Positions 1 through 7,960 of a stretch of DNA of 64,000 bases are shown here, one piece after another. Origin of the DNA: Bradyrhizobium sp. CCGB01 (GTDB taxonomy: Bacteria; Pseudomonadota; Alphaproteobacteria; Rhizobiales; Xanthobacteraceae); the NCBI RefSeq assembly GCF_024199795.1, contig NZ_JANADK010000001.1, positions 4,526,001 to 4,590,000 on the forward strand, read 5' to 3'. The notes under the pieces are model-generated. The model was given only the letters and a program-made list of their open reading frames with translations, was not told the origin of the DNA and did not search any database. The position numbers and the translations under genes are program-made. Position 1 is the first letter of the stretch, and every line of letters starts with the position of its first letter.

Positions 1-115
1 ATGACGATGTTGAAACGGACGTGCGCTTCTTTGTGAGTTGTGCCCGGGCGGCAGACCGTTACGATGCGCCCGCTTTCGTGGAACACGACGGTACCCATAG
101 CCATCGGGAGGCGAC

Positions 116-1780
116 ATGAGCGGGCAGGAACGCAAAGTCAAAGGATCGGACCTGTTTGTCGCGGCGCTGGAGAATGAAGGCGTCGATCGCATCTTCGGTG
201 TTCCCGGCGAGGAAAATCTCGACCTTGTCGAATCCTTGCGTACCTCCAAAATCGAACTGGTCCTGACCCGTCACGAGCAGGCTGCCGCCTTCATGGCCGC
301 CACGCACGGGCGGCTGACCGGAAAACCGGGCGTGTGTCTGTCGACGCTCGGTCCCGGCGCGCTCAACCTGTCCACCGGTGCGGCCTATGCCCATCTCGGC
401 GCGATGCCGATGATTTTGATCACCGGTCAGAAGCCGATCATGAGCAGCCGGCAGGCGCGCTTCCAGATCGTGGACGTGGTTGCGACCATGAAGCCGCTGA
501 CGAAGCTCTCGCGGCAGATCGTCAGCGCCTCGAGCATTCCGACCGTGGTCCGCGATGCCTTTCGCGTGGCGATGGAGGAACGGCCGGGGCCGGTGCATCT
601 CGAGCTGCCCGAGGACATCGCGGGCGATGAAGTGCCCGCCGCCCCCGTGATCCCGGTCCATCCGATTGAAATTCCGGTGGCCCATCGCGCTGCGCTCGAC
701 CGCGCCGCCGAGATGATCCTGGCCGCAAGGCGTCCATTGGTGATGATGGGAGCTGCGACCAGCCGGCCGAGCTCGACTCACGGCATCGCCAGCTTCGTGC
801 GGCGAACCGGCATTCCGTTTTTCACGACGCAGATGGGGAAGGGCACGGTGCCCGGCGGCACCAATCTCTACATGGGCACGGCGGCGCTATCCGAGCGCGA
901 TTACGTCCACGACGCGATCGACGCAGCCGATTTGATCGTCGCGATCGGCCATGACCCGGTCGAGAAGCCGCCCTTCATCATGGGACCGTCGGGGCCGAAG
1001 GTCATTCACGTCAGCTACACGCCGGCGAGCGTCGAGCTGGTCTATTTCCCGGATGCCGAGGTCGTCGGCGACGTCGGCCCGAGCCTGGAGCTCCTTGCCG
1101 ACCGGCTCGAAGGCAAGCTGCCGCAGGCGGCCGCGCTGCTGCCGTTGCGCGAGGAGATCCTCAGGCACATCGCCGACCGCGCCACTGAGGCGCGCTGGCC
1201 GCCGACGCCGCAGCGAATCGTGCACGACATCCGCCAGGTGATTCCGGAGAACGGCATCGTCGCGCTCGACAACGGCATGTACAAGATCTGGTTCGCGCGC
1301 AACTACCGCACCCGCGTCGCCAACACACTCTTGCTCGATAACGCGCTGGCGACCATGGGCGCAGGCCTGCCGTCGGCGATGATGGCCGCCATGCTCTATC
1401 CCGAGCGCCGCGTGCTCGCGGTCGCCGGCGACGGCGGTTTCATGATGAACAGCCAGGAGATGGAGACCGCCGTCCGCCTCAAGCTCAACCTGGTCGTGCT
1501 GGTGCTCGAGGACAACGCCTACGGCATGATCCGCTGGAAGCAGGCTGTCGATCACTTTGCCGATTACGGCATGACCTTTGGCAATCCCGATTTTGTCCTG
1601 TACGCGAAGGCTTATGGTGCCAAGGGGCATCGCATCGAGAAGATCGACAGCTTCGGCCCGACTTTGGATGCCGCGTTCAAAGAGGGTGGCGTGCATCTGG
1701 TCGTGATCCCGATCGACTATTCGGAGAATGTGCGCGTGCTGGTCGACGAGCTGCGGGCGCACGAGAAGTCGAAGGCGTGA
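116..1780 (+). CDS. acetolactate synthase large-subunit family enzyme (ThDP-dependent)
   Basis: Thiamine-diphosphate enzyme of the acetolactate synthase/AlsS-IlvB family; the family condenses two pyruvates to acetolactate in the cytoplasm. The 554 residues match the family's usual 550-600. Visible are the catalytic glutamate (Glu54, in RHEQAA), a middle domain, and the C-terminal ThDP/Mg motif starting GDGGFMM near residue 439 and closing with DNAYG about 27 residues later. The ATG follows GGGAGGCGAC, a good ribosome-binding site. No ilvN/ilvH regulatory subunit lies next to it, so a catabolic acetolactate synthase or another ThDP decarboxylase is as likely as the biosynthetic enzyme. The family is certain from the motifs; the substrate is inferred. 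Confidence 0.88.
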   Translation: MSGQERKVKGSDLFVAALENEGVDRIFGVPGEENLDLVESLRTSKIELVLTRHEQAAAFMAATHGRLTGKPGVCLSTLGPGALNLSTGAAYAHLGAMPMILITGQKPIMSSRQARFQIVDVVATMKPLTKLSRQIVSASSIPTVVRDAFRVAMEERPGPVHLELPEDIAGDEVPAAPVIPVHPIEIPVAHRAALDRAAEMILAARRPLVMMGAATSRPSSTHGIASFVRRTGIPFFTTQMGKGTVPGGTNLYMGTAALSERDYVHDAIDAADLIVAIGHDPVEKPPFIMGPSGPKVIHVSYTPASVELVYFPDAEVVGDVGPSLELLADRLEGKLPQAAALLPLREEILRHIADRATEARWPPTPQRIVHDIRQVIPENGIVALDNGMYKIWFARNYRTRVANTLLLDNALATMGAGLPSAMMAAMLYPERRVLAVAGDGGFMMNSQEMETAVRLKLNLVVLVLEDNAYGMIRWKQAVDHFADYGMTFGNPDFVLYAKAYGAKGHRIEKIDSFGPTLDAAFKEGGVHLVVIPIDYSENVRVLVDELRAHEKSKA

Positions 1781-1805
1781 GTTTGTTCGAGCCTCTCGCC
1801 ACACG

Positions 1806-1891
1806 CGTCATCGCGAGGAGCGTAGCGACGAAGCAATCCAGACCGTCTCCGCGGAAAGATTCTGGATTGCTTCGCTGCGCTCGCAATGACG
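1806..1891. repeat. intergenic palindromic repeat (CGTCATCGCGAGG type)
   Basis: Imperfect inverted repeat of about 86 bp. The left arm begins CGTCATCGCGAGGAGCGTAG and ends in GCAATCCAGA; the right arm begins TCTGGATTGC and ends CGCAATGACG. As RNA it would form a long hairpin just after the acetolactate synthase-like gene. It resembles the short mobile-like palindromes scattered in Bradyrhizobium genomes (recalled, not searched). No other copy of this family was seen in the window. Confidence 0.8.
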
Positions 1892-1962
1892 GAGTATGCC
1901 GATCGGTCCAAATGCGATAACAATTTGCGTCAACATCATCGAACCAATTACGGGAATAAGAC

Positions 1963-2310
1963 ATGGCTCGCGTTCGCTGTATCACCGAGATGGGCATGGG
2001 CGTCGACGTCCACGGCAGGGACGCCACCAAGGCGGCGAAGCGGGCGGTGTCCGATGCCATCAGACATTCGAGTCTCGGTTTCTTCCGGATGATCGACAAG
2101 ACCGCGAACGACATGTTCGTCGATGTCACGATCGCCGTGCCGAACCCTGAGGCGGTGGACAAGGAAGCCGTTGCCAAGGAGCTGCCTTACGGCACCGTGA
2201 CCGTCACCGCGGTCAAGGGCGGGCTGGAGATCCCCTCGGCCACGGAAGTCGCCAACGACCCCATCCTCATCGCCAACGCTGCCGTCATCGTCAGCTTCGA
2301 GAAGGATTAG
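1963..2310 (+). CDS. Lin0512 family protein
   Basis: Small cytoplasmic protein of 115 residues that I recognise as the Lin0512 family, an uncharacterised conserved family. It opens MARVRCITEMGMGVDVHG and carries the block DATKAAKRAVSDAIRHSS, followed by alternating strands with a conserved PNPEAVD segment. There is no signal peptide or membrane segment. The ATG at 1963 follows GGGAATAAGAC. It is followed after 5 bases by an acetyltransferase gene on the same strand, so the two are probably co-transcribed. No enzymatic function is known to me. Confidence 0.8.
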   Translation: MARVRCITEMGMGVDVHGRDATKAAKRAVSDAIRHSSLGFFRMIDKTANDMFVDVTIAVPNPEAVDKEAVAKELPYGTVTVTAVKGGLEIPSATEVANDPILIANAAVIVSFEKD

Positions 2311-2315
2311 GTCCG

Positions 2316-3005
2316 GTGTCCGACAGCGATGTGGCGCTGCTGGATCGCCCGATCTGGAGCGCGCTGACGACCAGCCACCGGCACCTGGCGGAGGGCGGCC
2401 CGCAAGCACTGCGCTATCCCGTGGACATGACGCCGTTCGCAGACATGGTCGACATGTCCCCGGCAAGCTTTGCGGCGCTCGGCGAACTCATGTCGGGCTC
2501 GCAGGTCGCCGCATTGTTCACGCCGGAGCCGGTCGATGTCCCCGCCGGATTCAAGGTCGTGCTGGCCGAGACCGGGGAGCAGATGGTCGGCTCGCCCGCC
2601 GACAGTCCGCTGCGCGACGCCGAGATCGTCACGCTGGGAGCCGCCGACGTACCAGCCATGATGGCGCTGACGGAGCTGACCAAGCCCGGGCCTTTCGCCG
2701 CGCGGACGCATCAGCTCGGCACATTCCTCGGCATCCGCGCCGGTGGCGAACTGGTCGCGATGACGGGCGAGCGGATGAAGCCGGGAAAATTCGTCGAGAT
2801 GACTGCCGTTTGCGTGCATCCCGACTATCGCGGGCGTGGCTACGCGCAGGCGCTGCTCGCAGCGGTCGCGCGCCGGATCGAGGCGCGCGGCGAAATCCCG
2901 TTCCTGCATGTGTTCTCGCACAACGCCTCGGCGATCGCGCTGTACGAACGGCAGGGCATGACGAACCGCCGCCGCCTGTACGTCACGGCGCTGATGAAGG
3001 CATGA
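2316..3005 (+). CDS. GNAT family N-acetyltransferase
   Basis: GCN5-related acetyltransferase of 229 residues, larger than a minimal GNAT domain (about 150). The acetyl-CoA-binding motif A is seen as HPDYRGRGYAQALL near residues 168-181, in the C-terminal half; the N-terminal half (about 100 residues) has no recognised motif and may be a lid or a degenerate second GNAT domain. Translation starts at a GTG only 5 bases after the upstream Lin0512-type gene, which points to coupling. The acyl acceptor cannot be read from the sequence. Confidence 0.85.
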   Translation: MSDSDVALLDRPIWSALTTSHRHLAEGGPQALRYPVDMTPFADMVDMSPASFAALGELMSGSQVAALFTPEPVDVPAGFKVVLAETGEQMVGSPADSPLRDAEIVTLGAADVPAMMALTELTKPGPFAARTHQLGTFLGIRAGGELVAMTGERMKPGKFVEMTAVCVHPDYRGRGYAQALLAAVARRIEARGEIPFLHVFSHNASAIALYERQGMTNRRRLYVTALMKA

Positions 3006-3077
3006 GGGCCGCGCGGGCGACCTTCATTTTCTGCGAAAGCGCGCTATATCCGTCCCAACCATAATTGGGGGAAACAC

Positions 3078-4262
3078 ATGGACGCCAGGACGATTGATTT
3101 TTCCGCCGCACGGACGGCGATGCAGCGTTACGTCGATCAGGAGATCATTCCGGGCGTATCCTGGGCGGTGCTGCGCGGCCGCGACGTCGTCGATCAGCAA
3201 TGCGTCGGCTTTGCCGACCGCGAGGCGAAGACGTTGCTGCGGCCCGACCATATCTTCCGCGCCTATTCCAACACCAAGATCTTCGTCACGTGCTCGATCA
3301 TGCTGCTGGTCGAGGAAGGCCGCATCGGGCTCGATGACGCCGTCGAGAAATTCCTGCCGCAGCTCGGCAATCGCAAGGTGCTGAAGCAGGGCGCTTCGAG
3401 CCTTGCCGATGTCGAGCCGGCGAAGAGCCCGATCACGATCCGCCAGCTGCTGACCCACACCTCGGGCCTCAGCTACGGCATCTTCGATCCCGGCACGGTG
3501 CTGTTCAAGGGCTATAACGAGGCGGGCGTGCTCAATCCGCTGACGCCGCTGACCGACATGATCGACAAGCTGGCCGGTCTGCCGCTGTCCTATCATCCCG
3601 GCACGGGGTGGGAATATTCTGTTGCCACCGACGTGCTCGGCCGCGTCGTGGAGGTCGTCTCGGGCAAGTCGCTCGATGCCTTCTTCAAGGCTCGCATTTT
3701 CGATCCGCTCGGCCTGACCGATACCGGCTTCTACGTGCCGGAAGCACAGCAGGGCAGGCTGGTTGCGCTCTACACCGGCGCTGATGTGCTCGATCCGATG
3801 AAGCCGGGCCTGACCCGGGCCGACAATCTGCCTTACCCGCAGGCCTATCGGCGACAATTCCCGCGGCTGTCGGGTGGCGGCGGCCTGGTGTCGACCTTGC
3901 CCGACATGCTGGCGCTGGTACGCGCGCTGCTACCCGGTTCTGATGCGCTGCTGAAGCCCGACACGCTGCGGCAAATGATGACGAACCAGCTGCCCGCAGG
4001 CCAGACCATCCGCTTTGCCAATCTCGGGCCGATCCCCGGCAAAGGCTTTGGCCTCGGCGGCGCCGTCACTTTCGCGCCGACGCCGTTCGATCCCCCGAAT
4101 TCGACCGGCGAATTCCAGTGGGGCGGCCTTGCCGGCACGCATTGGTGGATTTGCCCGCAAGCCAATACCGCGGGCGTGCTGATGGCGCAGCGTCATATGG
4201 GCTTCTGGAATCCATTCTTCTTCGAGTTCAAGCGCCTGGCCTATCAGGCCGTGGGAGGCTGA
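3078..4262 (+). CDS. serine hydrolase, class C beta-lactamase/esterase EstB-like
   Basis: Serine hydrolase of the beta-lactamase-related superfamily, 394 residues. The nucleophile motif SxxK is Ser64-Asn-Thr-Lys67, and the YxV/N motif is probably Tyr near 179 in WEYSVATD. A glycine-rich LSGGGGLVST segment near 260-270 and a C-terminal GGLAGTHWW block fit family VIII esterases rather than true AmpC enzymes. No signal peptide is apparent at the N-terminus (MDARTIDFSA), so it is likely a cytoplasmic esterase or hydrolase. The ATG follows TTGGGGGAAACAC. Substrate unknown. Confidence 0.87.
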   Translation: MDARTIDFSAARTAMQRYVDQEIIPGVSWAVLRGRDVVDQQCVGFADREAKTLLRPDHIFRAYSNTKIFVTCSIMLLVEEGRIGLDDAVEKFLPQLGNRKVLKQGASSLADVEPAKSPITIRQLLTHTSGLSYGIFDPGTVLFKGYNEAGVLNPLTPLTDMIDKLAGLPLSYHPGTGWEYSVATDVLGRVVEVVSGKSLDAFFKARIFDPLGLTDTGFYVPEAQQGRLVALYTGADVLDPMKPGLTRADNLPYPQAYRRQFPRLSGGGGLVSTLPDMLALVRALLPGSDALLKPDTLRQMMTNQLPAGQTIRFANLGPIPGKGFGLGGAVTFAPTPFDPPNSTGEFQWGGLAGTHWWICPQANTAGVLMAQRHMGFWNPFFFEFKRLAYQAVGG

Positions 4263-4357
4263 CTGCGAAAAAATTGTCGGCGGCCGCGAATCCTTTCGGG
4301 TCGTCGCGCCCTCTTGATGGTCGAGGCAGTTTGCCTCGGCTCATCTCGGAGGATGTG

Positions 4358-4567
4358 ATGGCATTTTACAGGAAGAACATCGGCGGCCTGCATCAGGCGG
4401 TGCGGGTCGCTGCGGGGATTGCGGTGGCGGTCGCGGCGTTCGTTTATCTCGCCGGCGCCGCGGCGTGGCTGGTGGCCCTTGGCGGCGCGGGCTTCGCGCT
4501 GACCGGCCTCGTCGGCTATTGCCCGATGTGCGCGATGGCCGGGATCGGTCGGGGAGGCGTGTCGTGA
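4358..4567 (+). CDS. small YgaP-type (DUF2892) inner-membrane protein with CPMC motif
   Basis: A 69-residue protein with two hydrophobic helices: AVRVAAGIAVAVAAFVYLA and a second one from AAWLVALGGAGFALTGLVG, ending GYCPMCAMAGIG. The layout fits the DUF2892/YgaP-like membrane family, in which the last helix is followed by a Cys-Pro pair. The start was set at the ATG at 4358 after CTCGGAGGATGT, because a longer reading would overlap the previous gene in another frame. The stop overlaps the GTG start of the sigma factor (GTGA), so translation is coupled. The CxxC pair suggests thiol chemistry; this is inference. Confidence 0.75.
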   Translation: MAFYRKNIGGLHQAVRVAAGIAVAVAAFVYLAGAAAWLVALGGAGFALTGLVGYCPMCAMAGIGRGGVS

Positions 4568-5085
4568 GCGCGGCTGCGATCTCGCCAAACCTGTTCGAGG
4601 CGGCACGGCTCGGCGACCCGCAGGCGATCGCCTCGCTGCTCGAGACGGCGCAGCCGGACATCCGCCGCTATGCGCGCGCGACCTGCCGAAGCTCGGCGGA
4701 TGCCGAGGACGCGACGCAGGAGGCGCTGTGGATCCTGTTCCGTCATGTCGGCACGATCCGCTCGCTGCTGGCGTTTTCGGCCTGGCTGTTCAGCGTGGTC
4801 CGCCGCGAGTGTCTGCGGCTCGCCCGCAAGGCCGGCCTTGTCCCATCGATCGACGACGGCGAGGCCGAGGCCTTGCTGCTGTCGCGTCCCGAAGCCGATT
4901 TGCGGCTCGACGTGGCGGCTGCGTTCGAGGCGCTGCCGCCGCATTATCGCGATGTCGCGCTGATGCGCGACGTCAGGGAAATGACCATCGACGAAATCGC
5001 TGATGCACTCGGTGCGTCCAGGCAGACCGTGAAGGCGCGCCTGCACCGTGCCCGCGCCCTGATGCGCGAATATCTGACGAGATGA
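4564..5085 (+). CDS. ECF-type RNA polymerase sigma factor
   Basis: Extracytoplasmic-function sigma-70 family factor, 173 residues from the GTG at 4564. Region 2 is seen around ADAEDATQEALWILFRH (about residues 41-57) and the region 4 helix-turn-helix as LPPHYRDVALMRDV then TIDEIADALGASRQTVKARL near the C-terminus. It has no C-terminal SnoaL extension, and no anti-sigma gene lies beside it. It overlaps the CPMC membrane protein gene upstream and is 3 bases before an AhpD-like gene. Two cysteines are visible (ATCRSS and RRECLR), so direct or partner-based redox control is possible but unproven. Confidence 0.88.
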   Translation: MSAAAISPNLFEAARLGDPQAIASLLETAQPDIRRYARATCRSSADAEDATQEALWILFRHVGTIRSLLAFSAWLFSVVRRECLRLARKAGLVPSIDDGEAEALLLSRPEADLRLDVAAAFEALPPHYRDVALMRDVREMTIDEIADALGASRQTVKARLHRARALMREYLTR

Positions 5086-5088
5086 GAC

Positions 5089-5436
5089 ATGACCGATTAT
5101 CAAAGCCGTGACGATCTGAAGTTGGTTCCCGGTTTCGTGGCGCTCGCGCCGGTCGAGGCCAACGCGTTCCTGGCCTTCAACCACGCGGTCGAGCGCAAGG
5201 ACGGACTGATCCCGCCGAAATATCGCGAGCTGATCTCGCTCGCTGTCGCGCTCACCACGCAATGCGCCTATTGCCTCGACGTGCATACGGCGCGGGCAGC
5301 GAAAGCCGGTGCGACGCGCGAGGAAGTCGCCGAAGCCGCGCTTATTGCGGCGGCGGTACGGGCCGGTGGCACGCTTGGCCATGCGTTGCTGGCGCAGCGG
5401 CTGTTCGAGCGGCATCGGGGTGAAGGCACGGGATGA
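5089..5436 (+). CDS. AhpD-like / carboxymuconolactone decarboxylase family protein
   Basis: Alkylhydroperoxidase-fold protein of 115 residues. The family's redox motif is complete: Glu47 in YRELIS, then Cys59-Ala-Tyr-Cys62 and His66 (CAYCLDVH). Such proteins reduce peroxides or pass electrons through the CxxC pair, or act as decarboxylases when the cysteines are absent; here the cysteines are present, so the redox role is favoured. It starts 3 bases after the sigma factor stop and its own stop is immediately followed by the next GTG start, so the run from 4358 to 6114 reads as one operon. Confidence 0.87.
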   Translation: MTDYQSRDDLKLVPGFVALAPVEANAFLAFNHAVERKDGLIPPKYRELISLAVALTTQCAYCLDVHTARAAKAGATREEVAEAALIAAAVRAGGTLGHALLAQRLFERHRGEGTG

Positions 5437-6114
5437 GTGAGTAGCGGTAGCGTGCCAAACTATCTCGGCCTTGATGGATTTCGGTTCGGTTGGGTCGCCG
5501 CGTGGATTGATGATCGCGGCGATCACGGTTTCGATTATTCGCCGGGCCTGACGCGCTTGCTTGCCCTGCCGCACGCGCGCGCGATGATCGACATGCCGAT
5601 CGGATTGAAACCGAGCGGTTATCGGGTCTGCGACCTGCGCGCACGCGAGCTGATCGGCCCCGCCGTGTTCCTCGGCGCGCGCCGCGACCTCTGGACATTT
5701 CCCGACATCGCGGCAGCCAATCGCCACTACTGGCAGCATGAAGGCCAGGGCAGAGGCGTTTCTGCGCAGCTCTGGAATATCAGGGACAAGATCCGGGACG
5801 TCGACGAGATCATGACGCCGGCGCGGCAGGCCACGATCGGTGAAGCGCATCCGGAATTGATCTTCTGGAATCTGGCGGGGCGAGTCCGGCTTGCGCGGAA
5901 GACGTCTGCGGAAGGTCGCGCGCAGCGCATTGCGCTGCTGGCGCAACGCGGCTTCACGCGCTTGCCGAAATGGCTGACGCAGCGACATGGCACCGGCATT
6001 GGCCGGGACGATCTCATCGATGCCTGTGCCTGCGCCGTCGCGGCACGCGACAGCAATCAATGTGTCGGCGGAGAGGAGGATCCGCGCGGGCTGCGGATGG
6101 AGATCAATTACTGA
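5437..6114 (+). CDS. DUF429 domain protein (predicted RNase H-like fold)
   Basis: A 225-residue protein of the DUF429 family, which has a predicted RNase H-like nuclease fold. Seen: YLGLDGFRFGWVAAWID at the N-terminus (an acidic residue on the first strand), MIDMPIGLK near residues 50-58, and a C-terminal DDLIDACACAVAAR helix typical of the family. GTG at 5437 abuts the stop of the AhpD-like gene; a second GTG at 5452 would also serve. No substrate is established for the family. Being last in the sigma operon may be incidental. Confidence 0.78.
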   Translation: MSSGSVPNYLGLDGFRFGWVAAWIDDRGDHGFDYSPGLTRLLALPHARAMIDMPIGLKPSGYRVCDLRARELIGPAVFLGARRDLWTFPDIAAANRHYWQHEGQGRGVSAQLWNIRDKIRDVDEIMTPARQATIGEAHPELIFWNLAGRVRLARKTSAEGRAQRIALLAQRGFTRLPKWLTQRHGTGIGRDDLIDACACAVAARDSNQCVGGEEDPRGLRMEINY

Positions 6115-6232
6115 GGCAGGGAGCCGGTGGCCCATTAGACGGGAAGAAGTGGCAATTTATTTGAAGCATGCAGGAACTGTCGATGCTCAGCCCGCGTTCC
6201 CCATGCGGACCGATGACGGAGAATCTCGTGCG

Positions 6233-6376
6233 ATGAAGGATGCCAGTCAGCTCGCGACCGCGATGCTCGCGCTCGTTTTCACCGGGGCGCTGCTCGTCAC
6301 CGGCCAGCTCTTCATCGAGCAACGCGCCCAGCGCGATATCGTGTACGCCACCAGCCATTTGCTGCGTCCCTTGTAG
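6233..6376 (+). CDS. small single-pass membrane protein, hypothetical
   Basis: A 47-residue reading frame, MKDASQLATAMLALVFTG and onward, with one hydrophobic segment (about residues 9-28) and a basic/polar tail QRAQRDIVYATSHLLRPL. An ACGGAGAAT sequence sits about 12 bases before the ATG; an in-frame ATG at 6203 would give 57 residues. Its composition is that of a membrane-anchored small protein, not of a high-GC shadow frame. I do not recognise the family and give no function. Confidence 0.5.
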   Translation: MKDASQLATAMLALVFTGALLVTGQLFIEQRAQRDIVYATSHLLRPL

Positions 6377-6468
6377 TCCGGCTTCGATGCGTGATCACTG
6401 CTCGGCCTTGCGCCGTTCGATGGCTCGCCTAGATTAGGCGGAGTTTCACGAACGAAGCCGGGGTCCCG

Positions 6469-7173
6469 ATGTCTGATCTGTCCGCCTTTCCCATCACCAA
6501 GCGCTGGCCGGCCAGGCATCCGGAATTGCTTCAGCTCTATTCGCTGCCGACGCCGAATGGCGTGAAGGTTTCGATCATGCTGGAAGAGATCGGTCTGCCT
6601 TACGAGGTCCATCTCGTCGATTTCGGCAAGGACGACCAGAAGACGGCGGAATTCCTCTCGCTCAATCCCAACGGCAAGATCCCTGCGATCCTCGATCCCA
6701 ACGGTCCCGGCGGCAGGCCGCTGCCACTGTTCGAGTCCGGCGCGATCCTGCAATATCTCGCGGAGAAGACCGGCAAGCTTTTGCCCGAGGACGCCGCGCG
6801 GCGCTACCAGACCATCCAGTGGGTGCACTTCCAGATGGGCGGCATCGGGCCGATGTTCGGTCAGGTCGGCTTCTTCCACAAATTCGCCGGCAAGGAGTTT
6901 GAGGACAAGCGGCCGCTGGAGCGCTATGTGGACGAATCCAAGCGGCTGCTCGGCGTGATGGAGACGCATCTTTCGGGCCGGCAGTGGTTCATGGATGATG
7001 ACTACACCATCGCCGACATCTCCATGCTCGGCTGGGTGCGCAACCTCAACGGCTTCTACGGCGCCGGCGATCTCGTCGAATTCAGCAAGTTCAAATCGGT
7101 CGGTGCCTGGCTCGAACGCGGCCTTGCGCGTCCGGCGGTGCAGCGCGGGCTCAACATTCCGAAGCGGCCGTGA
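6469..7173 (+). CDS. glutathione S-transferase family protein (YfcG/YghU-like)
   Basis: Soluble GST of 234 residues. The thioredoxin-like N-terminal half has YSLPTPNGVKVSIMLEEIG (about residues 24-42), LNPNGKIPAILDP and the glutathione-binding ESGAILQYLAEKTG; the helical C-terminal half carries MDDDYTIADISMLGWVRN, the N-capping box. The TPNGVK wording with asparagine instead of a cysteine or serine matches the nu-class YfcG/YghU group, which has disulphide-bond reductase activity with glutathione. The stop is one base from the convergent TauE/SafE gene's end. Confidence 0.9.
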   Translation: MSDLSAFPITKRWPARHPELLQLYSLPTPNGVKVSIMLEEIGLPYEVHLVDFGKDDQKTAEFLSLNPNGKIPAILDPNGPGGRPLPLFESGAILQYLAEKTGKLLPEDAARRYQTIQWVHFQMGGIGPMFGQVGFFHKFAGKEFEDKRPLERYVDESKRLLGVMETHLSGRQWFMDDDYTIADISMLGWVRNLNGFYGAGDLVEFSKFKSVGAWLERGLARPAVQRGLNIPKRP

Positions 7174-7174
7174 A

Positions 7175-7957
7175 CTAGGTCAGCGCCTTGTGGGTCATGT
7201 AGAGCGCCATCAACGAGATGAGGGCGATCATGACCCGGCGCAGCACCGCTTTGCTGACGCCGTTCGCCGCGCGTGCCCCGAGATCGGTGCCGATCCAGAG
7301 CCCTGCCAGAATGCCGATGATGGCCGGCCAGCCGACCATCAAGCCCTTGCTCCAGTAGATCCAGGCCGCCGGAATGTTGGTCGGGATCACCGAAAAGACG
7401 AGGCTGACGAGTTGCGCCTGATGCTGCGGCACGCGCAGGCCGGCGGCGAGGCCGACGGTGATTGCGAGCCCACCGCCGATGCCCATGAAGCCGGAGGAAA
7501 ATCCGGCTAGCACGCCGATGAGGAGCAGGGGTAGCCAGGGCAGTTGCTGCTGGTCACCCGACTCGCTGCTCCCGTCCTTGCGATCGCGGCGCAGGATTAG
7601 AAGCGCGATCAGCGCGGCGAGATAGATGACGTAAGTCCACTGCAGGACAGAATCGGGGACAGCCGCCGCGGCGTAGCCGCCGCAACCGCCGCCGATGAGA
7701 AATCCGATTCCGATCCAGACGATCCATTGCAACGGGCTGCGGTTGCCGCTCTGCCAGTAGCGGCGCACGCCGGCGAGGCCCGTCGGCGGGACCTGCGTGA
7801 TCAGCGACGTGCCTTGCGCGACGTGCTGCTCTGCGCCGAGCAGCAGCACGCTGAAGATGACGAGCCCGCCGCCCGGGCTCGTCCCCATGAAACCCGATGT
7901 CAGTCCGCCGACGAGACCGACGCCGGCACCAGCGAGGAGATCGTGGATCCAGGACAT
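7175..7957 (-). CDS. sulfite exporter TauE/SafE family permease
   Basis: Integral inner-membrane protein of 260 residues with about eight hydrophobic helices and the two glycine-rich repeats of the TauE/SafE family (GLVGGLTSGFMGTSPGGG near residue 14 and GVLAGFSSGFMGIGGGLA near residue 145). The family exports sulfite, sulfoacetate and other small anions. It starts 3 bases after the TetR gene's stop on the same strand, so the regulator very probably controls it. The exported compound is not indicated. Confidence 0.87.
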   Translation of the reverse strand: MSWIHDLLAGAGVGLVGGLTSGFMGTSPGGGLVIFSVLLLGAEQHVAQGTSLITQVPPTGLAGVRRYWQSGNRSPLQWIVWIGIGFLIGGGCGGYAAAAVPDSVLQWTYVIYLAALIALLILRRDRKDGSSESGDQQQLPWLPLLLIGVLAGFSSGFMGIGGGLAITVGLAAGLRVPQHQAQLVSLVFSVIPTNIPAAWIYWSKGLMVGWPAIIGILAGLWIGTDLGARAANGVSKAVLRRVMIALISLMALYMTHKALT

Positions 7958-7960
7958 CGC

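Noticed and set aside
1..115. Coding end of an upstream gene at the window edge
   Set aside because: No frame ends with recognisable family sequence; the stretch more likely is promoter and leader of the acetolactate synthase-type gene.
4263..4357. Sigma-specific promoter of the ECF cluster (TGTCGG and CGTC words)
   Set aside because: The spacing between the two words is about 21 bases, too long for ECF promoters (about 16-17), so no promoter can be claimed.
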